From the NCBI GenBank assembly GCA_018524345.1, contig JADQAZ010000001.1:682001-746000 (forward strand): 64,000 bases of DNA, read 5' to 3'. Made by a program: the position numbers and the translations under genes. Shown one piece after another: positions 36,487-44,784 of the stretch (its first letter is position 1; each line of letters starts with the position of its first letter). The stretch is from Harenicola maris. GTDB taxonomy: Bacteria > Pseudomonadota > Alphaproteobacteria > Rhodobacterales > Rhodobacteraceae. The notes beneath the pieces were generated by a model that was given only the letters and a program-made list of their open reading frames with translations, was not told where the DNA came from and searched no databases.

Positions 36487-39345
36487 ATGGCCGAGTTAAA
36501 GAATATCGAAGTGCGCGGCGCGCGTGAGCACAATCTGAAGTCCATCGATGTGGATATCCCGCGCGATCAGCTGGTGGTGATCACCGGTCTGTCCGGCTCT
36601 GGCAAGTCGTCGCTGGCCTTTGACACCATCTATGCCGAGGGGCAGCGGCGCTATGTCGAGAGTCTGTCGGCCTATGCGCGGCAGTTCCTTGATATGATGG
36701 AAAAGCCCGATGTGGATCACATCAGCGGCCTGTCACCTGCGATTTCTATCGAGCAGAAGACGACCTCGAAGAACCCGCGCTCGACCGTTGGCACAGTGAC
36801 CGAGATTTACGATTACATGCGCCTGCTCTTTGCCCGCGTTGGCACCCCCTATAGCCCCGCGACCGGCCTGCCGATCGAGGCGCAGCAGGTGCAGGACATG
36901 GTGGACCGTGTCATGGCCATGGAGGAGGGCACGCGCGGCTATCTTCTGGCGCCGATCATCCGTGACCGGAAGGGCGAATACCGCAAGGAGATGCTGGAGC
37001 TGCGCAAGCAGGGGTTCCAGCGGGTCAAGGTGGACGGGGAGTTCTATGAGCTGGACGAGCCGCCGACCCTCGACAAGAAGTTCCGCCATGACATCGACGT
37101 GGTGGTGGACCGGATCGTTGTGCGCGAGGGGCTGGAGACGCGGCTTGCCGATAGTTTCCGCACCGCTCTCGACCTTGCCGATGGCATCACCATCCTTGAG
37201 ACCGCGCCGAGCGAGGGGGAGCCGGAGCGCATCACCTTTTCTGAGAAATTCGCCTGTCCTGTCTCGGGCTTTACCATCCCCGAGATCGAGCCACGGCTGT
37301 TTTCCTTTAACGCGCCCTTCGGGGCCTGCCCTGAATGCGACGGGCTGGGGGTTGAGCTGTTCTTTGACGAGCGTCTGGTGGTGCCCGATAGCACGTTGAA
37401 GATTTACGACGGCGCTCTGGCCCCTTGGCGCAAGGGCAAGTCGCCTTATTTCCTGCAGACCATCGAGGCGATTGCCAAGCATTACGAATTTGACAAGAAC
37501 ACCCGCTGGAAGGACCTGCCCGCCCATGTGCAGCAGGTGTTCCTTTATGGCTCGGGTGAGGAGGAGATCCCCTTCCGCTATGACGAGGGGGGGCGTGTCT
37601 ATGAGGTGACGCGGACCTTCGAGGGGGTCATTCCGAATATGGAGCGCCGCTACCGCGAGACAGACAGCAACTGGATCCGCGAAGAGTTTGAACGCTATCA
37701 GAACAACCGCTCCTGTGGCGGTTGCGGCGGCTATCGTCTGCGGCCGGAGGCCTTGGCGGTGAAGATCGCGGGCCTGCATGTGGGGCAGGTGGTGGAGATG
37801 TCGATCCGCGAGGCATTCGAGTGGTGCGAGGCCGTGCCGGAGAGCCTGACCAACCAGAAGAACGAGATCGCGCGGGCGATTTTGAAGGAAATCCGCGAGC
37901 GTTTGGGGTTCCTCAACAATGTGGGCCTTGAATACCTGACGCTGAGCCGGAACGCCGGGACGCTTTCGGGCGGGGAGAGCCAGCGTATCCGTCTGGCGTC
38001 GCAGATCGGCTCCGGTTTGACAGGGGTGCTTTATGTGCTGGATGAGCCCTCGATCGGGTTGCACCAGCGCGACAATGACCGGCTATTGACGACGCTGAAG
38101 AACCTGCGTGATCAGGGCAATACGGTGATCGTGGTGGAGCATGACGAGGAGGCGATCCGCGAGGCGGATTATGTCTTTGATATCGGCCCCGGTGCGGGTG
38201 TGCATGGCGGGCAGGTGGTGGCCGAGGGCACCCCGGCGCAGATCGTGGCCAACCCGAAATCCGTCACCGGCGATTACCTTGCCGGCCGGCGCGAGATCGA
38301 GGTGCCTTCCAAGCGGCGCAAGGGCAACAAGAAGAAGCTGACGGTGAAGAAGGCGACCGGCAACAACCTGCGGGGGGTCACGGTTGATTTCCCGCTGGGT
38401 AAGTTTGTCTGCGTCACCGGCGTGTCGGGTGGGGGGAAATCCACCCTGACGATCGAGACCCTGTTCAAGACCGCCTCTATGCGTCTGAACGGGGCGCGGC
38501 AGACGCCTGCGCCCTGCGAGACGATCAAGGGGCTGGAGCATCTGGACAAGGTGATCGACATTGACCAGCGCGCCATCGGGCGCACGCCGCGCTCCAACCC
38601 CGCGACCTATACGGGGGCCTTTACGCCGATCCGCGATTGGTTCGCCGGCCTGCCGGAATCCAAGGCGCGCGGATACAAGCCCGGACGGTTCAGCTTTAAC
38701 GTCAAGGGCGGGCGCTGTGAGGCCTGCCAAGGCGATGGTGTGATCAAGATCGAGATGCACTTTCTGCCCGATGTCTATGTCACCTGCGAGACCTGCAATG
38801 GCGCACGTTACAATCGGGAAACTCTGGAAGTTCGCTTTAAGGGCAAGAGCATAGCCGATGTTCTTGATATGACGGTTGAGGATGCGCAGGAGTTCTTCAA
38901 GGCGGTGCCTAGCATCCGCGAGAAGATGGATGCGTTGGTGCGGGTGGGCCTTGGCTATATCAAGGTGGGACAGCAGGCGACGACCCTTTCGGGCGGCGAG
39001 GCGCAGCGTGTGAAGCTGTCAAAAGAGCTGGCGAAACGCTCCACCGGACGGACGCTCTATATCCTCGACGAGCCGACAACGGGCCTGCATTTCGAGGATG
39101 TGCGCAAGCTTCTGGAGGTGCTGCACGAGCTGGTCGATCAGGGCAATACCGTGGTGGTGATCGAGCATAACCTCGATGTGGTCAAAACCGCCGACCATAT
39201 CATCGACATCGGGCCGGAGGGCGGCGATGGCGGCGGGCAGGTGGTGGCCATTGGCACGCCCGAAAAGGTTGCCGGAGTGGAGGGCAGCCACACGGGGCGT
39301 TACCTGAAGGACATGCTCAAGCCGCGCCGTGTGGCTGCCGAATAG
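36487..39345 (+). CDS. uvrA: Excinuclease ABC subunit A
   Basis: 952 residues from ATG 36487 ([20 protein letters not shown]). UvrA is the damage-recognition ATPase of nucleotide excision repair. Walker A motifs are [12 protein letters not shown] and, in the second half, [12 protein letters not shown]; the ABC signatures are [15 protein letters not shown] and [15 protein letters not shown]. The C-terminal zinc module ([14 protein letters not shown], then [14 protein letters not shown]) is intact. In the first zinc module the expected CxxC reads CPVSG, so the second cysteine is Ser, while the later GACPECDG pair is kept. I find no convincing LexA box (GTTC/GAAC-N7) in the 200-base divergent region shared with the VWA gene. 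Confidence 0.97.
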   Translation: MAELKNIEVRGAREHNLKSIDVDIPRDQLVVITGLSGSGKSSLAFDTIYAEGQRRYVESLSAYARQFLDMMEKPDVDHISGLSPAISIEQKTTSKNPRSTVGTVTEIYDYMRLLFARVGTPYSPATGLPIEAQQVQDMVDRVMAMEEGTRGYLLAPIIRDRKGEYRKEMLELRKQGFQRVKVDGEFYELDEPPTLDKKFRHDIDVVVDRIVVREGLETRLADSFRTALDLADGITILETAPSEGEPERITFSEKFACPVSGFTIPEIEPRLFSFNAPFGACPECDGLGVELFFDERLVVPDSTLKIYDGALAPWRKGKSPYFLQTIEAIAKHYEFDKNTRWKDLPAHVQQVFLYGSGEEEIPFRYDEGGRVYEVTRTFEGVIPNMERRYRETDSNWIREEFERYQNNRSCGGCGGYRLRPEALAVKIAGLHVGQVVEMSIREAFEWCEAVPESLTNQKNEIARAILKEIRERLGFLNNVGLEYLTLSRNAGTLSGGESQRIRLASQIGSGLTGVLYVLDEPSIGLHQRDNDRLLTTLKNLRDQGNTVIVVEHDEEAIREADYVFDIGPGAGVHGGQVVAEGTPAQIVANPKSVTGDYLAGRREIEVPSKRRKGNKKKLTVKKATGNNLRGVTVDFPLGKFVCVTGVSGGGKSTLTIETLFKTASMRLNGARQTPAPCETIKGLEHLDKVIDIDQRAIGRTPRSNPATYTGAFTPIRDWFAGLPESKARGYKPGRFSFNVKGGRCEACQGDGVIKIEMHFLPDVYVTCETCNGARYNRETLEVRFKGKSIADVLDMTVEDAQEFFKAVPSIREKMDALVRVGLGYIKVGQQATTLSGGEAQRVKLSKELAKRSTGRTLYILDEPTTGLHFEDVRKLLEVLHELVDQGNTVVVIEHNLDVVKTADHIIDIGPEGGDGGGQVVAIGTPEKVAGVEGSHTGRYLKDMLKPRRVAAE

Positions 39346-39348
39346 GGG

Positions 39349-39846
39349 CTATTTCGGCCGCGTCAGGTTACAGGTCCGATGGGTGATGCGCAGTGGATCG
39401 GCGTTAAAGGCCGCCGTCAGCATTGCCTTTTTGTCGCCGACATCGGCATTGCGGAAGGCGGGTTTTGCCTCAAGGTCGCGGCGGCGGTCTTTCCAGTCCT
39501 TGTTGTAGTGGTCAATCGGCGGGCGCTCTACATGGGTTTTTCCGCTCGCGCTGACGTAGCTTATTTTGCCGTCACTGTCTGTCTTGATCACCGTGTTGCA
39601 AAGGGCGCAGATCAACTGCCCGCCTAAGGTTTGACGCGCGACCAACATGGGAAAGATCGCCTTGTTCCAGCGCACTTCGCTTCGGTTGGACATAGAGAAG
39701 GTGAGATCGCCTTCGCTACGGTCCACGGTGGCGCGGACGATATAGCCATTGGAACGGGGGCAGCCGCCGCCCTTGGGGTTGCTTGGTGCACTCATTTCGC
39801 AGGACTCGCAGTCCTCGTCAGCGCATTCGATGATCCATCGTGTCAT
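39349..39846 (-). CDS. Small Cys-rich protein with HNH-nuclease-like pattern
   Basis: 165 residues from ATG 39846 (MTRWIIECADEDCESCEMSA), where AAGGGA lies 6 bases upstream; ATG 39888 would add 14 residues. A Cys-rich N-terminus (C-x4-C-x2-C and a later C) may bind zinc. The C-terminal part has LICALCNTVIK, then PPIDHYNKDWKDRR and finally ITHRTCNLTR. The spacing C-x2-C ... DH ... H-x2-CN-x2-R resembles the HNH endonuclease finger. I cannot place it in a named family. It is convergent with uvrA, 3 bases apart, which is suggestive but not proof of a DNA-related role. Confidence 0.65.
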   Translation of the reverse strand: MTRWIIECADEDCESCEMSAPSNPKGGGCPRSNGYIVRATVDRSEGDLTFSMSNRSEVRWNKAIFPMLVARQTLGGQLICALCNTVIKTDSDGKISYVSASGKTHVERPPIDHYNKDWKDRRRDLEAKPAFRNADVGDKKAMLTAAFNADPLRITHRTCNLTRPK

Positions 39847-39897
39847 GGGGTATCCCTTTGTATTCAAATTGAATTGTTTAAAAGGCACCAGTGAATG

Positions 39898-40044
39898 ATG
39901 GTTAAAAATATCATGGGTAAAAAGACCGGACGGGGTGCTGCGGTATGTATAGACAAATTTTTCGACCTACTGAAGTTTCCTGTGTTTGTCGTGGCTTTGC
40001 GTGATCAAATCGTGATTTCTGGTCTGCCATCCGGCTTGGTTTGA
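39898..40044 (+). CDS. Candidate 48-residue ORF upstream of the speF leader
   Basis: ATG 39898 to TGA 40044 encodes MVKNIMGKKTGRGAAVCIDK and then a hydrophobic FFDLLKFPVFVVALRDQIVI stretch. An AAAAGG lies about 11 bases upstream. It ends 21 bases before the structured leader. It is shorter than most annotation cut-offs and may be chance; conservation would decide. Confidence 0.25.
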   Translation: MVKNIMGKKTGRGAAVCIDKFFDLLKFPVFVVALRDQIVISGLPSGLV

Positions 40045-40065
40045 TGGGCCTCTACAGCGGATTAC

Positions 40066-40292
40066 GGGCGGCGGCGCAAATCTGGCCCCGCCAAAGAGCG
40101 TAGCAAATCGGGCCGGAAACAAAAAATGCCACCGCCCTGAAAATAGAGCTTGCGCGACTCATTTTTTGGCCCCAAATGCGGCCTCAAGACGCCAACGCAC
40201 GCGCCTCTGGCCTCAGATGTGTTTATGCAGCGACGGTAACGTCTCCCTTGGAAGTGAGCGGTCATAGATGGCCGGGTCTTTTGGAGATTACC
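40066..40292 (+). ncRNA. speF-type leader RNA of the ornithine decarboxylase gene
   Basis: This is a structured 5' leader. The first part is a long hairpin: GGGCGGCGGC (40066-40075) pairs with GCCACCGCCC (40128-40137), enclosing a TCTGGCCC / GGGCCGGA stem. The second part ends at the start codon: GGTAA (40235-40239) and TCTCC (40242-40246) pair with GGAGA (40283-40287) and TTACC (40288-40292), with an inner GGTCAT/ATGGCC hairpin at 40260-40273. The GGAG Shine-Dalgarno 7 bases before ATG 40294 is inside the closing stem, so folding should block translation. Rfam describes a speF motif upstream of alphaproteobacterial ornithine decarboxylase genes; position and architecture agree. Assignment needs a covariance-model search. 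Confidence 0.72.
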
Positions 40293-40293
40293 C

Positions 40294-41478
40294 ATGACAC
40301 TGCATGTCCCCGATTTTGTCGGCGCTGTTGCGCATTCGCGCAAAGCCTCCCGCGTTGAAACCTTCATCCGCGCCAATCAGTTTGATCGCCCGACTCTGGT
40401 GATTGATCCGGCGCAGGTGGCGCAGAATTACCGTGATCTGGCCGCTGGCCTTGGCGGCGCGGCGATCCATTATGCTGTTAAGGCGAACCCTGCGCGTGAG
40501 GTGATTTCCGCTTTGATCGCAGCGGGTTGCCATTTTGACGCCGCCTCGCGCGGAGAGATCGAATTGGTCCTATCGCTGGGGGCCGACCCGGCGCATGTGA
40601 GCTTTGGCAACACCATCAAACGCGCCTCTGACATTGCCTTTGCCCATGAGGCGGGGATCACGATCTTTGCCGCCGATGCGGAAGAAGAGCTTGAGAAGAT
40701 TGCAGGAAATGCTCCGGGCGCCCGGGTTTATATCCGCGTGATCGTCGAGAATTCGCAGGCGGACTGGCCGCTGAGCCGCAAGTTCGGCTGTGCCCCCGCC
40801 ATGGTGAACCCGCTTTTGGCGCGGGCTGCCGAGCTCGGCCTTGATCCTGTCGGCCTGTCCTTTCACGTTGGCTCGCAAACGCGGCAGGCGGCGATGTGGG
40901 CTGGTCCGCTGGAGGCCTTGGCACAGGTTTGGGACGCGGCGCAGGCGGCGGGCCATGGGCTGCGGTTGTTGAACATCGGTGGTGGTTTTCCTGCCTGCTA
41001 CGGCGAGGAAATCGCCCATCCGAGCGCCTATGCCGCCGAGGTCATGGACCTTGTGCGCGCGCGTTTCGGCGATGTGCAGGTCATGGCAGAGCCGGGGCGC
41101 GGGTTGGTTGCGAATGCGGGTATGATCGCGGCTGAGGTGATGCTTGTTTCCCGCAAATCGGGCGATGATCTGCATCGTTGGGTTTACCTCGATATCGGCA
41201 AATTCTCTGGCCTTGCCGAGACGATTGACGAGGCGATCCGCTATCAATTTGTCACCAGCCGTGATGGTGAGGCGGCGGGGCCCTGCATTCTTGCCGGTCC
41301 CTCCTGTGACAGCTTTGATGTGCTCTACGAGAAAAAGCTGGTGGACCTTCCGCTTGGCCTGACCTCCGGTGATCGGGTGATGATCCGCAACTGCGGGGCT
41401 TATACCTCGAGCTATTCTTCGGTCGGGTTCAATGGGTTCCCGCCGCTGGATGTGGTGGCCCTGAAACCTATCGTCTAG
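40294..41478 (+). CDS. speF: Ornithine decarboxylase, type III PLP fold
   Basis: 394 residues. It decarboxylates ornithine (possibly also lysine or other diamino acids) to putrescine, the first polyamine. It has the alanine-racemase-like barrel of eukaryotic-type decarboxylases: PLP lysine in IHYAVKANPAREV (about K63), the SFGNTIKRASDIAFAHEAGI segment, HVGSQTRQAAMWAGPLEAL, the phosphate-binding NIGGGFPACYGEE, the EPGRGLVANAG turn, and the catalytic Cys region GPSCDSFDVLYE. C-terminal GAYTSSYSSVGFNGF is typical. It is preceded by the speF leader, which sequesters its ribosome-binding site. Followed by a strong terminator, so it is monocistronic. Symbol chosen from the leader and the alphaproteobacterial naming. 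Confidence 0.9.
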   Translation: MTLHVPDFVGAVAHSRKASRVETFIRANQFDRPTLVIDPAQVAQNYRDLAAGLGGAAIHYAVKANPAREVISALIAAGCHFDAASRGEIELVLSLGADPAHVSFGNTIKRASDIAFAHEAGITIFAADAEEELEKIAGNAPGARVYIRVIVENSQADWPLSRKFGCAPAMVNPLLARAAELGLDPVGLSFHVGSQTRQAAMWAGPLEALAQVWDAAQAAGHGLRLLNIGGGFPACYGEEIAHPSAYAAEVMDLVRARFGDVQVMAEPGRGLVANAGMIAAEVMLVSRKSGDDLHRWVYLDIGKFSGLAETIDEAIRYQFVTSRDGEAAGPCILAGPSCDSFDVLYEKKLVDLPLGLTSGDRVMIRNCGAYTSSYSSVGFNGFPPLDVVALKPIV

Positions 41479-41485
41479 ACGGGAT

Positions 41486-41516
41486 CGCCCCGGGGAAACC
41501 CGGGGCGCAATTTTTT
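41486..41516 (+). terminator. Rho-independent terminator of the ornithine decarboxylase gene
   Basis: CGCCCCGGG (41486-41494) and CCCGGGGCG (41499-41507) form a perfect 9-bp stem, followed by CAATTTTTT. A second short repeat (GCAATTTTTT/AAAAAATTG) overlaps the T-tract. Confidence 0.88.
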
Positions 41517-41533
41517 GCAAAAAATTGGGGCGC

Positions 41534-42406
41534 CTAGCCGCGGCGGCGTGCCTCAAACCTCGGCAGCATGGCGGAGAAATCTCGGCCCAAGCCGTCTTCG
41601 TCCTCGACGAAAGCGGCATAGAGAGCCGTTGCCGCCGCGCCAAGGGGCGTGTCGGCATCGCTGGCCTCGGCGGCCTGTTGGCTGAGCCGCAGATCCTTGA
41701 GCATCAGCTCGGCCGCAAAGCCCGGAGTATAGCCATTGTCGGCGGGGGAGGTCGGGCCGATGCCGGGGGCCGGGCAATAGGCGTTCATCGACCAGCTGTA
41801 GCCGGAGGAGGTGCTGACCACGTCGAACATGGCTTGGCGATCGAGGCCGAGCTTGTCGGCAAGGGCGAAGGCCTCGCAGGTGCCGATCATGGTGATCCCG
41901 AGGATCATGTTGTTGCAGATTTTCGCCGCCTGGCCTGCGCCGATTGCGCCGCAATGCACGGCCTTCTGGCCCATCACATCAAAGAGGGGGGCGCAGGTGG
42001 CAAAGCTGTCTTCCGAGCCGCCCGCCATGAAGGTCAGGGTGCCCGCCGCCGCGCCGCCAACGCCGCCCGATACGGGGGCGTCCACTGCGCCAAGGCCCGC
42101 CGCAAGGGCGGCCTCTGCCACGGCGCGGGCGCTCTCCACATCCACGGTGGAGCAGTCAAGGTGGACCGCTCCGGCCATCATCTCGGGGTGCAGGGAGTGC
42201 GCCACATCGCGCAGGATCGCGCCATTGGGCAGCATGGTGATGACCACCTGCGCATCCTTGGCGGCCTCTGCGCCCGACGCGGCCGCGCTGACGCCCTCGG
42301 GGCAGGGGGCACTTGGGTCGAAACCCATGACCTCATGCCCTGCGGCGGCAAGGTTGGCGGCCATGGGGGCGCCCATGTTGCCCAGTCCGATGAACCCGAT
42401 TTTCAT
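41534..42406 (-). CDS. mmsB: 3-hydroxyisobutyrate dehydrogenase
   Basis: 290 residues. It oxidises 3-hydroxyisobutyrate to methylmalonate semialdehyde in valine catabolism. It has the NAD-binding GLGNMGAPMAANLAAAGHEV start, DCSTVDVESARAVAEAAL, the substrate motif DAPVSGGVGGAAAGTLTFM and the catalytic lysine in GAGQAAKICNNMILG. The length is typical of the beta-hydroxyacid dehydrogenase family. The start codon overlaps the stop of the hydratase-like gene by 4 bases (ATGA), so it is the last gene of the valine operon. Its partner mmsA is on the same strand further upstream. Confidence 0.93.
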   Translation of the reverse strand: MKIGFIGLGNMGAPMAANLAAAGHEVMGFDPSAPCPEGVSAAASGAEAAKDAQVVITMLPNGAILRDVAHSLHPEMMAGAVHLDCSTVDVESARAVAEAALAAGLGAVDAPVSGGVGGAAAGTLTFMAGGSEDSFATCAPLFDVMGQKAVHCGAIGAGQAAKICNNMILGITMIGTCEAFALADKLGLDRQAMFDVVSTSSGYSWSMNAYCPAPGIGPTSPADNGYTPGFAAELMLKDLRLSQQAAEASDADTPLGAAATALYAAFVEDEDGLGRDFSAMLPRFEARRRG

Positions 42407-43446
42407 GATGTTTCCTCCTCAAATTGCAAACGCTCGGCACCAAGGGGCATCAGCATCCTTGGCACTTCGGCGGCGATAGTGTCCTCAAGGCCGAGGCGCC
42501 ATTTGGGCGATTTGTCCTTGTCGATGATCTGGGCGCGGATGCCTTCGATGAAATCGCCATGCTCCATCGCGCGATAGGTAAAGCGGTATTCGAGATCGAG
42601 GGCCTGGCGGATGGTTTTGTCGCCGCGCAGCCGGTGCATCATTTCCACGGTGCAGGCCATGGAAAGCGGCGCAGGGTGGCCGAGGGCCTTGAGCGCGCCG
42701 TGTGTGAAATCGCTCTCCTCATGGCGCAGGGAGCGCAGGATATCGCCAAGGGTTTGCCCGGCAAAGTGGCGGTCCACCTGTGCCTGCATGTCTTGCAGGC
42801 TGCCTTCGGGGGCAGGGGAGGCGGCGCGGTCGACGGCCTCCCAATCGCCGGTGGTGCAAAGGGCGTCGATCAGGGCGGGCCAGTCCGCCTGCGGCACGAA
42901 GTAATCGGCGAACCCGGCATAGATCGCATCGGCAGGGCCCATGCGCATGCCCGTGGTGCCAAGGTATTCCCCAAGCCGCCCCGGCGCATTGGCAAGGATC
43001 AGGGAGCCGCCCACGTCTGGGACCAGACCGATGCCGCATTCGGGCATGGCGATCTGGCTGCTCTCGCAGACGATCCGGTGCGAGCCGTGACAGCCAACGC
43101 CCACGCCGCCGCCCATGGTAAAGCCCTGCAACAGGGTCACCACCGGCTTGGGGAACTCGGCAAGGCGCGCATTCATGCGATACTCGTCGGCCCAGAACTT
43201 ACGCCCATAGGCGAAATCCCCTGCAAGGCCGGTCTCATACATTTTGGCGATATCGCCCCCGGCACAAAAGGCGCGCTCGCCCTCTGCGTCAATCACCAGA
43301 AGGGCGATGTCATCATCCGTGGCCCAGTCCTTTAGGGCAGCGTCGATGGCAAGGCACATCTCGTAGGTCAGGGCGTTCAGGGCCTTGGGGCGGGTCAAGG
43401 TGATCCGCCCGGCGCGGCCCTGTTTGCGGATGTCGATATCGCTCAT
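42403..43446 (-). CDS. Enoyl-CoA hydratase/isomerase superfamily, 3-hydroxyisobutyryl-CoA hydrolase type
   Basis: 347 residues, longer than a plain enoyl-CoA hydratase (about 260) and matching the HIBYL-CoA hydrolase subgroup. Motifs: GRITLTRPKALNALTYEMCL, AFCAGGDIAKMYE (oxyanion region), LQGFTMGGGVGVGCHGSHRI, PECGIGLVPDVGGSLILA, and a C-terminal DFIEGIRAQIIDKDKSPKW extension. It would hydrolyse 3-hydroxyisobutyryl-CoA to the free acid for mmsB. It overlaps both neighbours by 4 bases (ATGA), making three coupled genes with the acyl-CoA dehydrogenase and mmsB. Confidence 0.9.
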   Translation of the reverse strand: MSDIDIRKQGRAGRITLTRPKALNALTYEMCLAIDAALKDWATDDDIALLVIDAEGERAFCAGGDIAKMYETGLAGDFAYGRKFWADEYRMNARLAEFPKPVVTLLQGFTMGGGVGVGCHGSHRIVCESSQIAMPECGIGLVPDVGGSLILANAPGRLGEYLGTTGMRMGPADAIYAGFADYFVPQADWPALIDALCTTGDWEAVDRAASPAPEGSLQDMQAQVDRHFAGQTLGDILRSLRHEESDFTHGALKALGHPAPLSMACTVEMMHRLRGDKTIRQALDLEYRFTYRAMEHGDFIEGIRAQIIDKDKSPKWRLGLEDTIAAEVPRMLMPLGAERLQFEEETS

Positions 43447-44582
43447 TTGGCCACCATGTTGCGGGCAACGATCATGCGCATGATCTCGTTCGTGCCTTCC
43501 AGAATTTGATGCACGCGCAGGTCACGGACGATCTTCTCGATCCCGTAATCGGCCAGATAGCCATAGCCGCCATGGAGTTGCAGGCACTGGTCCGCAACGC
43601 GGCTGCCTGCTTCGGTGACGAACTTCTTGGCCATGGCGCAGGCGGCAGGGGCGTCGGGTGCGCCCGTGTCAAGCTTCCACGCCGCTTGGCGCAGCAATAC
43701 CCGCGCGGCCTGAAGCTCGATCTCCATATCGGCAAGGCGGAATTGCAGGGCCTGAAACTGGTCGATGCTTTGGCCAAAGGCGCGGCGCTCGGCCATATAG
43801 GTCAGGGTCGCATCCAGCGCCGCCTGCGCCGCCCCAAGCGAACAGGCCGAAATATTCAACCTCCCGCCGTTCAACCCCTTCATCGCATAGGTAAAGCCGC
43901 GGCCTTCCTCGCCCAGAAGGTTGCCCGCAGGCACGGCGCAGGCATCCATCTGCACCTGCCGCGTGGGCTGCGAACGCCAGCCCATCTTATCCTCCAGCCC
44001 GCCAAAGCTCAGGCCCGGCGTGCCGTCGTTAATGATAATGCTGCTGATGCCCTTGGGCCCATCCTCGCCCGTGCGGCACATCACCAGATAGGCATCGGCA
44101 TAGCCGCCGCCGGAGATAAACGCCTTGGTCCCGGTCAGCTCATATCCCGCGTCGCTCTTCACAGCGCGGGTCTTGAGGGCCGCCGCATCGGATCCGCTTC
44201 CCGGCTCGGTCAGGCAATAGGCATAGAAACTCTCCATCGAGAGAGCGGCAGGCAAACGCTCTTCGCGCAGAGCCTCCGAACCGAAGCTGTCGATCATCCA
44301 GGCGCACATGTTGTGGATCGAGAGAAACCCGGCGACAGAGGCACAGGCCCCCGACAGGGCCTCGAACACAAGGGTCGCATCAAGACGGCTCAGCCCCGAT
44401 CCACCGCTTTCTTCGCGCACGTAAAGCCCGCCGAAACCAAGCTCCGCCAGCTTGGGCCAAAGGGTCTTGGGGATCTCTCCCGCCTTGTCCCATTCCTGTG
44501 CATACGGGGCGATCTCTTGGGCCGCGAAACCGCGCGCCATATCAACGATTGCCTCTTGTTCCTCGCTTAGTGCAAAATCCAT
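43443..44582 (-). CDS. Acyl-CoA dehydrogenase (isobutyryl-CoA dehydrogenase type)
   Basis: 379 residues. FAD acyl-CoA dehydrogenase with EQEAIVDMARGFAAQEIAP at the N-terminus, FAD/substrate motifs LTEPGSGSDAAALKTRAV and GTKAFISGGGYADAYLVM, and the C-terminal catalytic-base region LEGTNEIMRMIVAR, which follows GYGYLADYGIEKIVRDLRV. The cluster with mmsA, mmsB and a HIBYL-CoA-type hydrolase points to isobutyryl-CoA (valine) oxidation rather than fatty acids. GGGAGGA provides a ribosome-binding site before ATG 44582. It heads the three-gene coupled operon, with a TetR-like palindrome 33 bases upstream. Confidence 0.9.
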   Translation of the reverse strand: MDFALSEEQEAIVDMARGFAAQEIAPYAQEWDKAGEIPKTLWPKLAELGFGGLYVREESGGSGLSRLDATLVFEALSGACASVAGFLSIHNMCAWMIDSFGSEALREERLPAALSMESFYAYCLTEPGSGSDAAALKTRAVKSDAGYELTGTKAFISGGGYADAYLVMCRTGEDGPKGISSIIINDGTPGLSFGGLEDKMGWRSQPTRQVQMDACAVPAGNLLGEEGRGFTYAMKGLNGGRLNISACSLGAAQAALDATLTYMAERRAFGQSIDQFQALQFRLADMEIELQAARVLLRQAAWKLDTGAPDAPAACAMAKKFVTEAGSRVADQCLQLHGGYGYLADYGIEKIVRDLRVHQILEGTNEIMRMIVARNMVAK

Positions 44583-44614
44583 GGCTCGTCCTCCCTAGCC
44601 ATCACAACAGCATA

Positions 44615-44634
44615 AATTGACCGATCGTTCAATT
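44615..44634. promoter_or_regulatory. Candidate TetR-family operator upstream of the acyl-CoA dehydrogenase gene
   Basis: A 20-base palindrome, AATTGACCGATCGTTCAATT, with one mismatched pair lies 33 bases before the operon start. TTGAnCGATCGnTCAA-type sites are typical of TetR-family regulators of acyl-CoA catabolism. No tetR gene lies in the window. Confidence 0.6.
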
Positions 44635-44642
44635 CATGCCTG

Positions 44643-44773
44643 CGCTTCTTGTTGGAATAAATATCCCCGCCGGAGGCACTGATCGCCGCGAAGCGGCCCG
44701 CCCGCGCGCAGGCGCGGGCTGGGCCCAAGGCCGCGCCTTGGCCGAAGGCCTTGGCGCGGGGGCGGGAGTGCCT
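44643..44773 (-). repeat. Dispersed intergenic repeat with GGGATATTT core, copy 2
   Basis: On the minus strand the right end reads GGCGGGGATATTTATTCCAA then CAAGAAGCGCA, matching the GGGATATTT-x-CAA-x-AAGAAGC end of the repeat at 18480-18546. The body (44674-44773) is a nest of GC-rich hairpins closed by AGGCACT (44674-44680) and AGTGCCT (44767-44773). Inside are CCGCGCC...GGCGCGG and GCCCGCGC...GCGCGGGC stems. It fills the gap between mmsA and the acyl-CoA dehydrogenase gene. Confidence 0.6.
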
Positions 44774-44784
44774 GTCGTCCGGCG

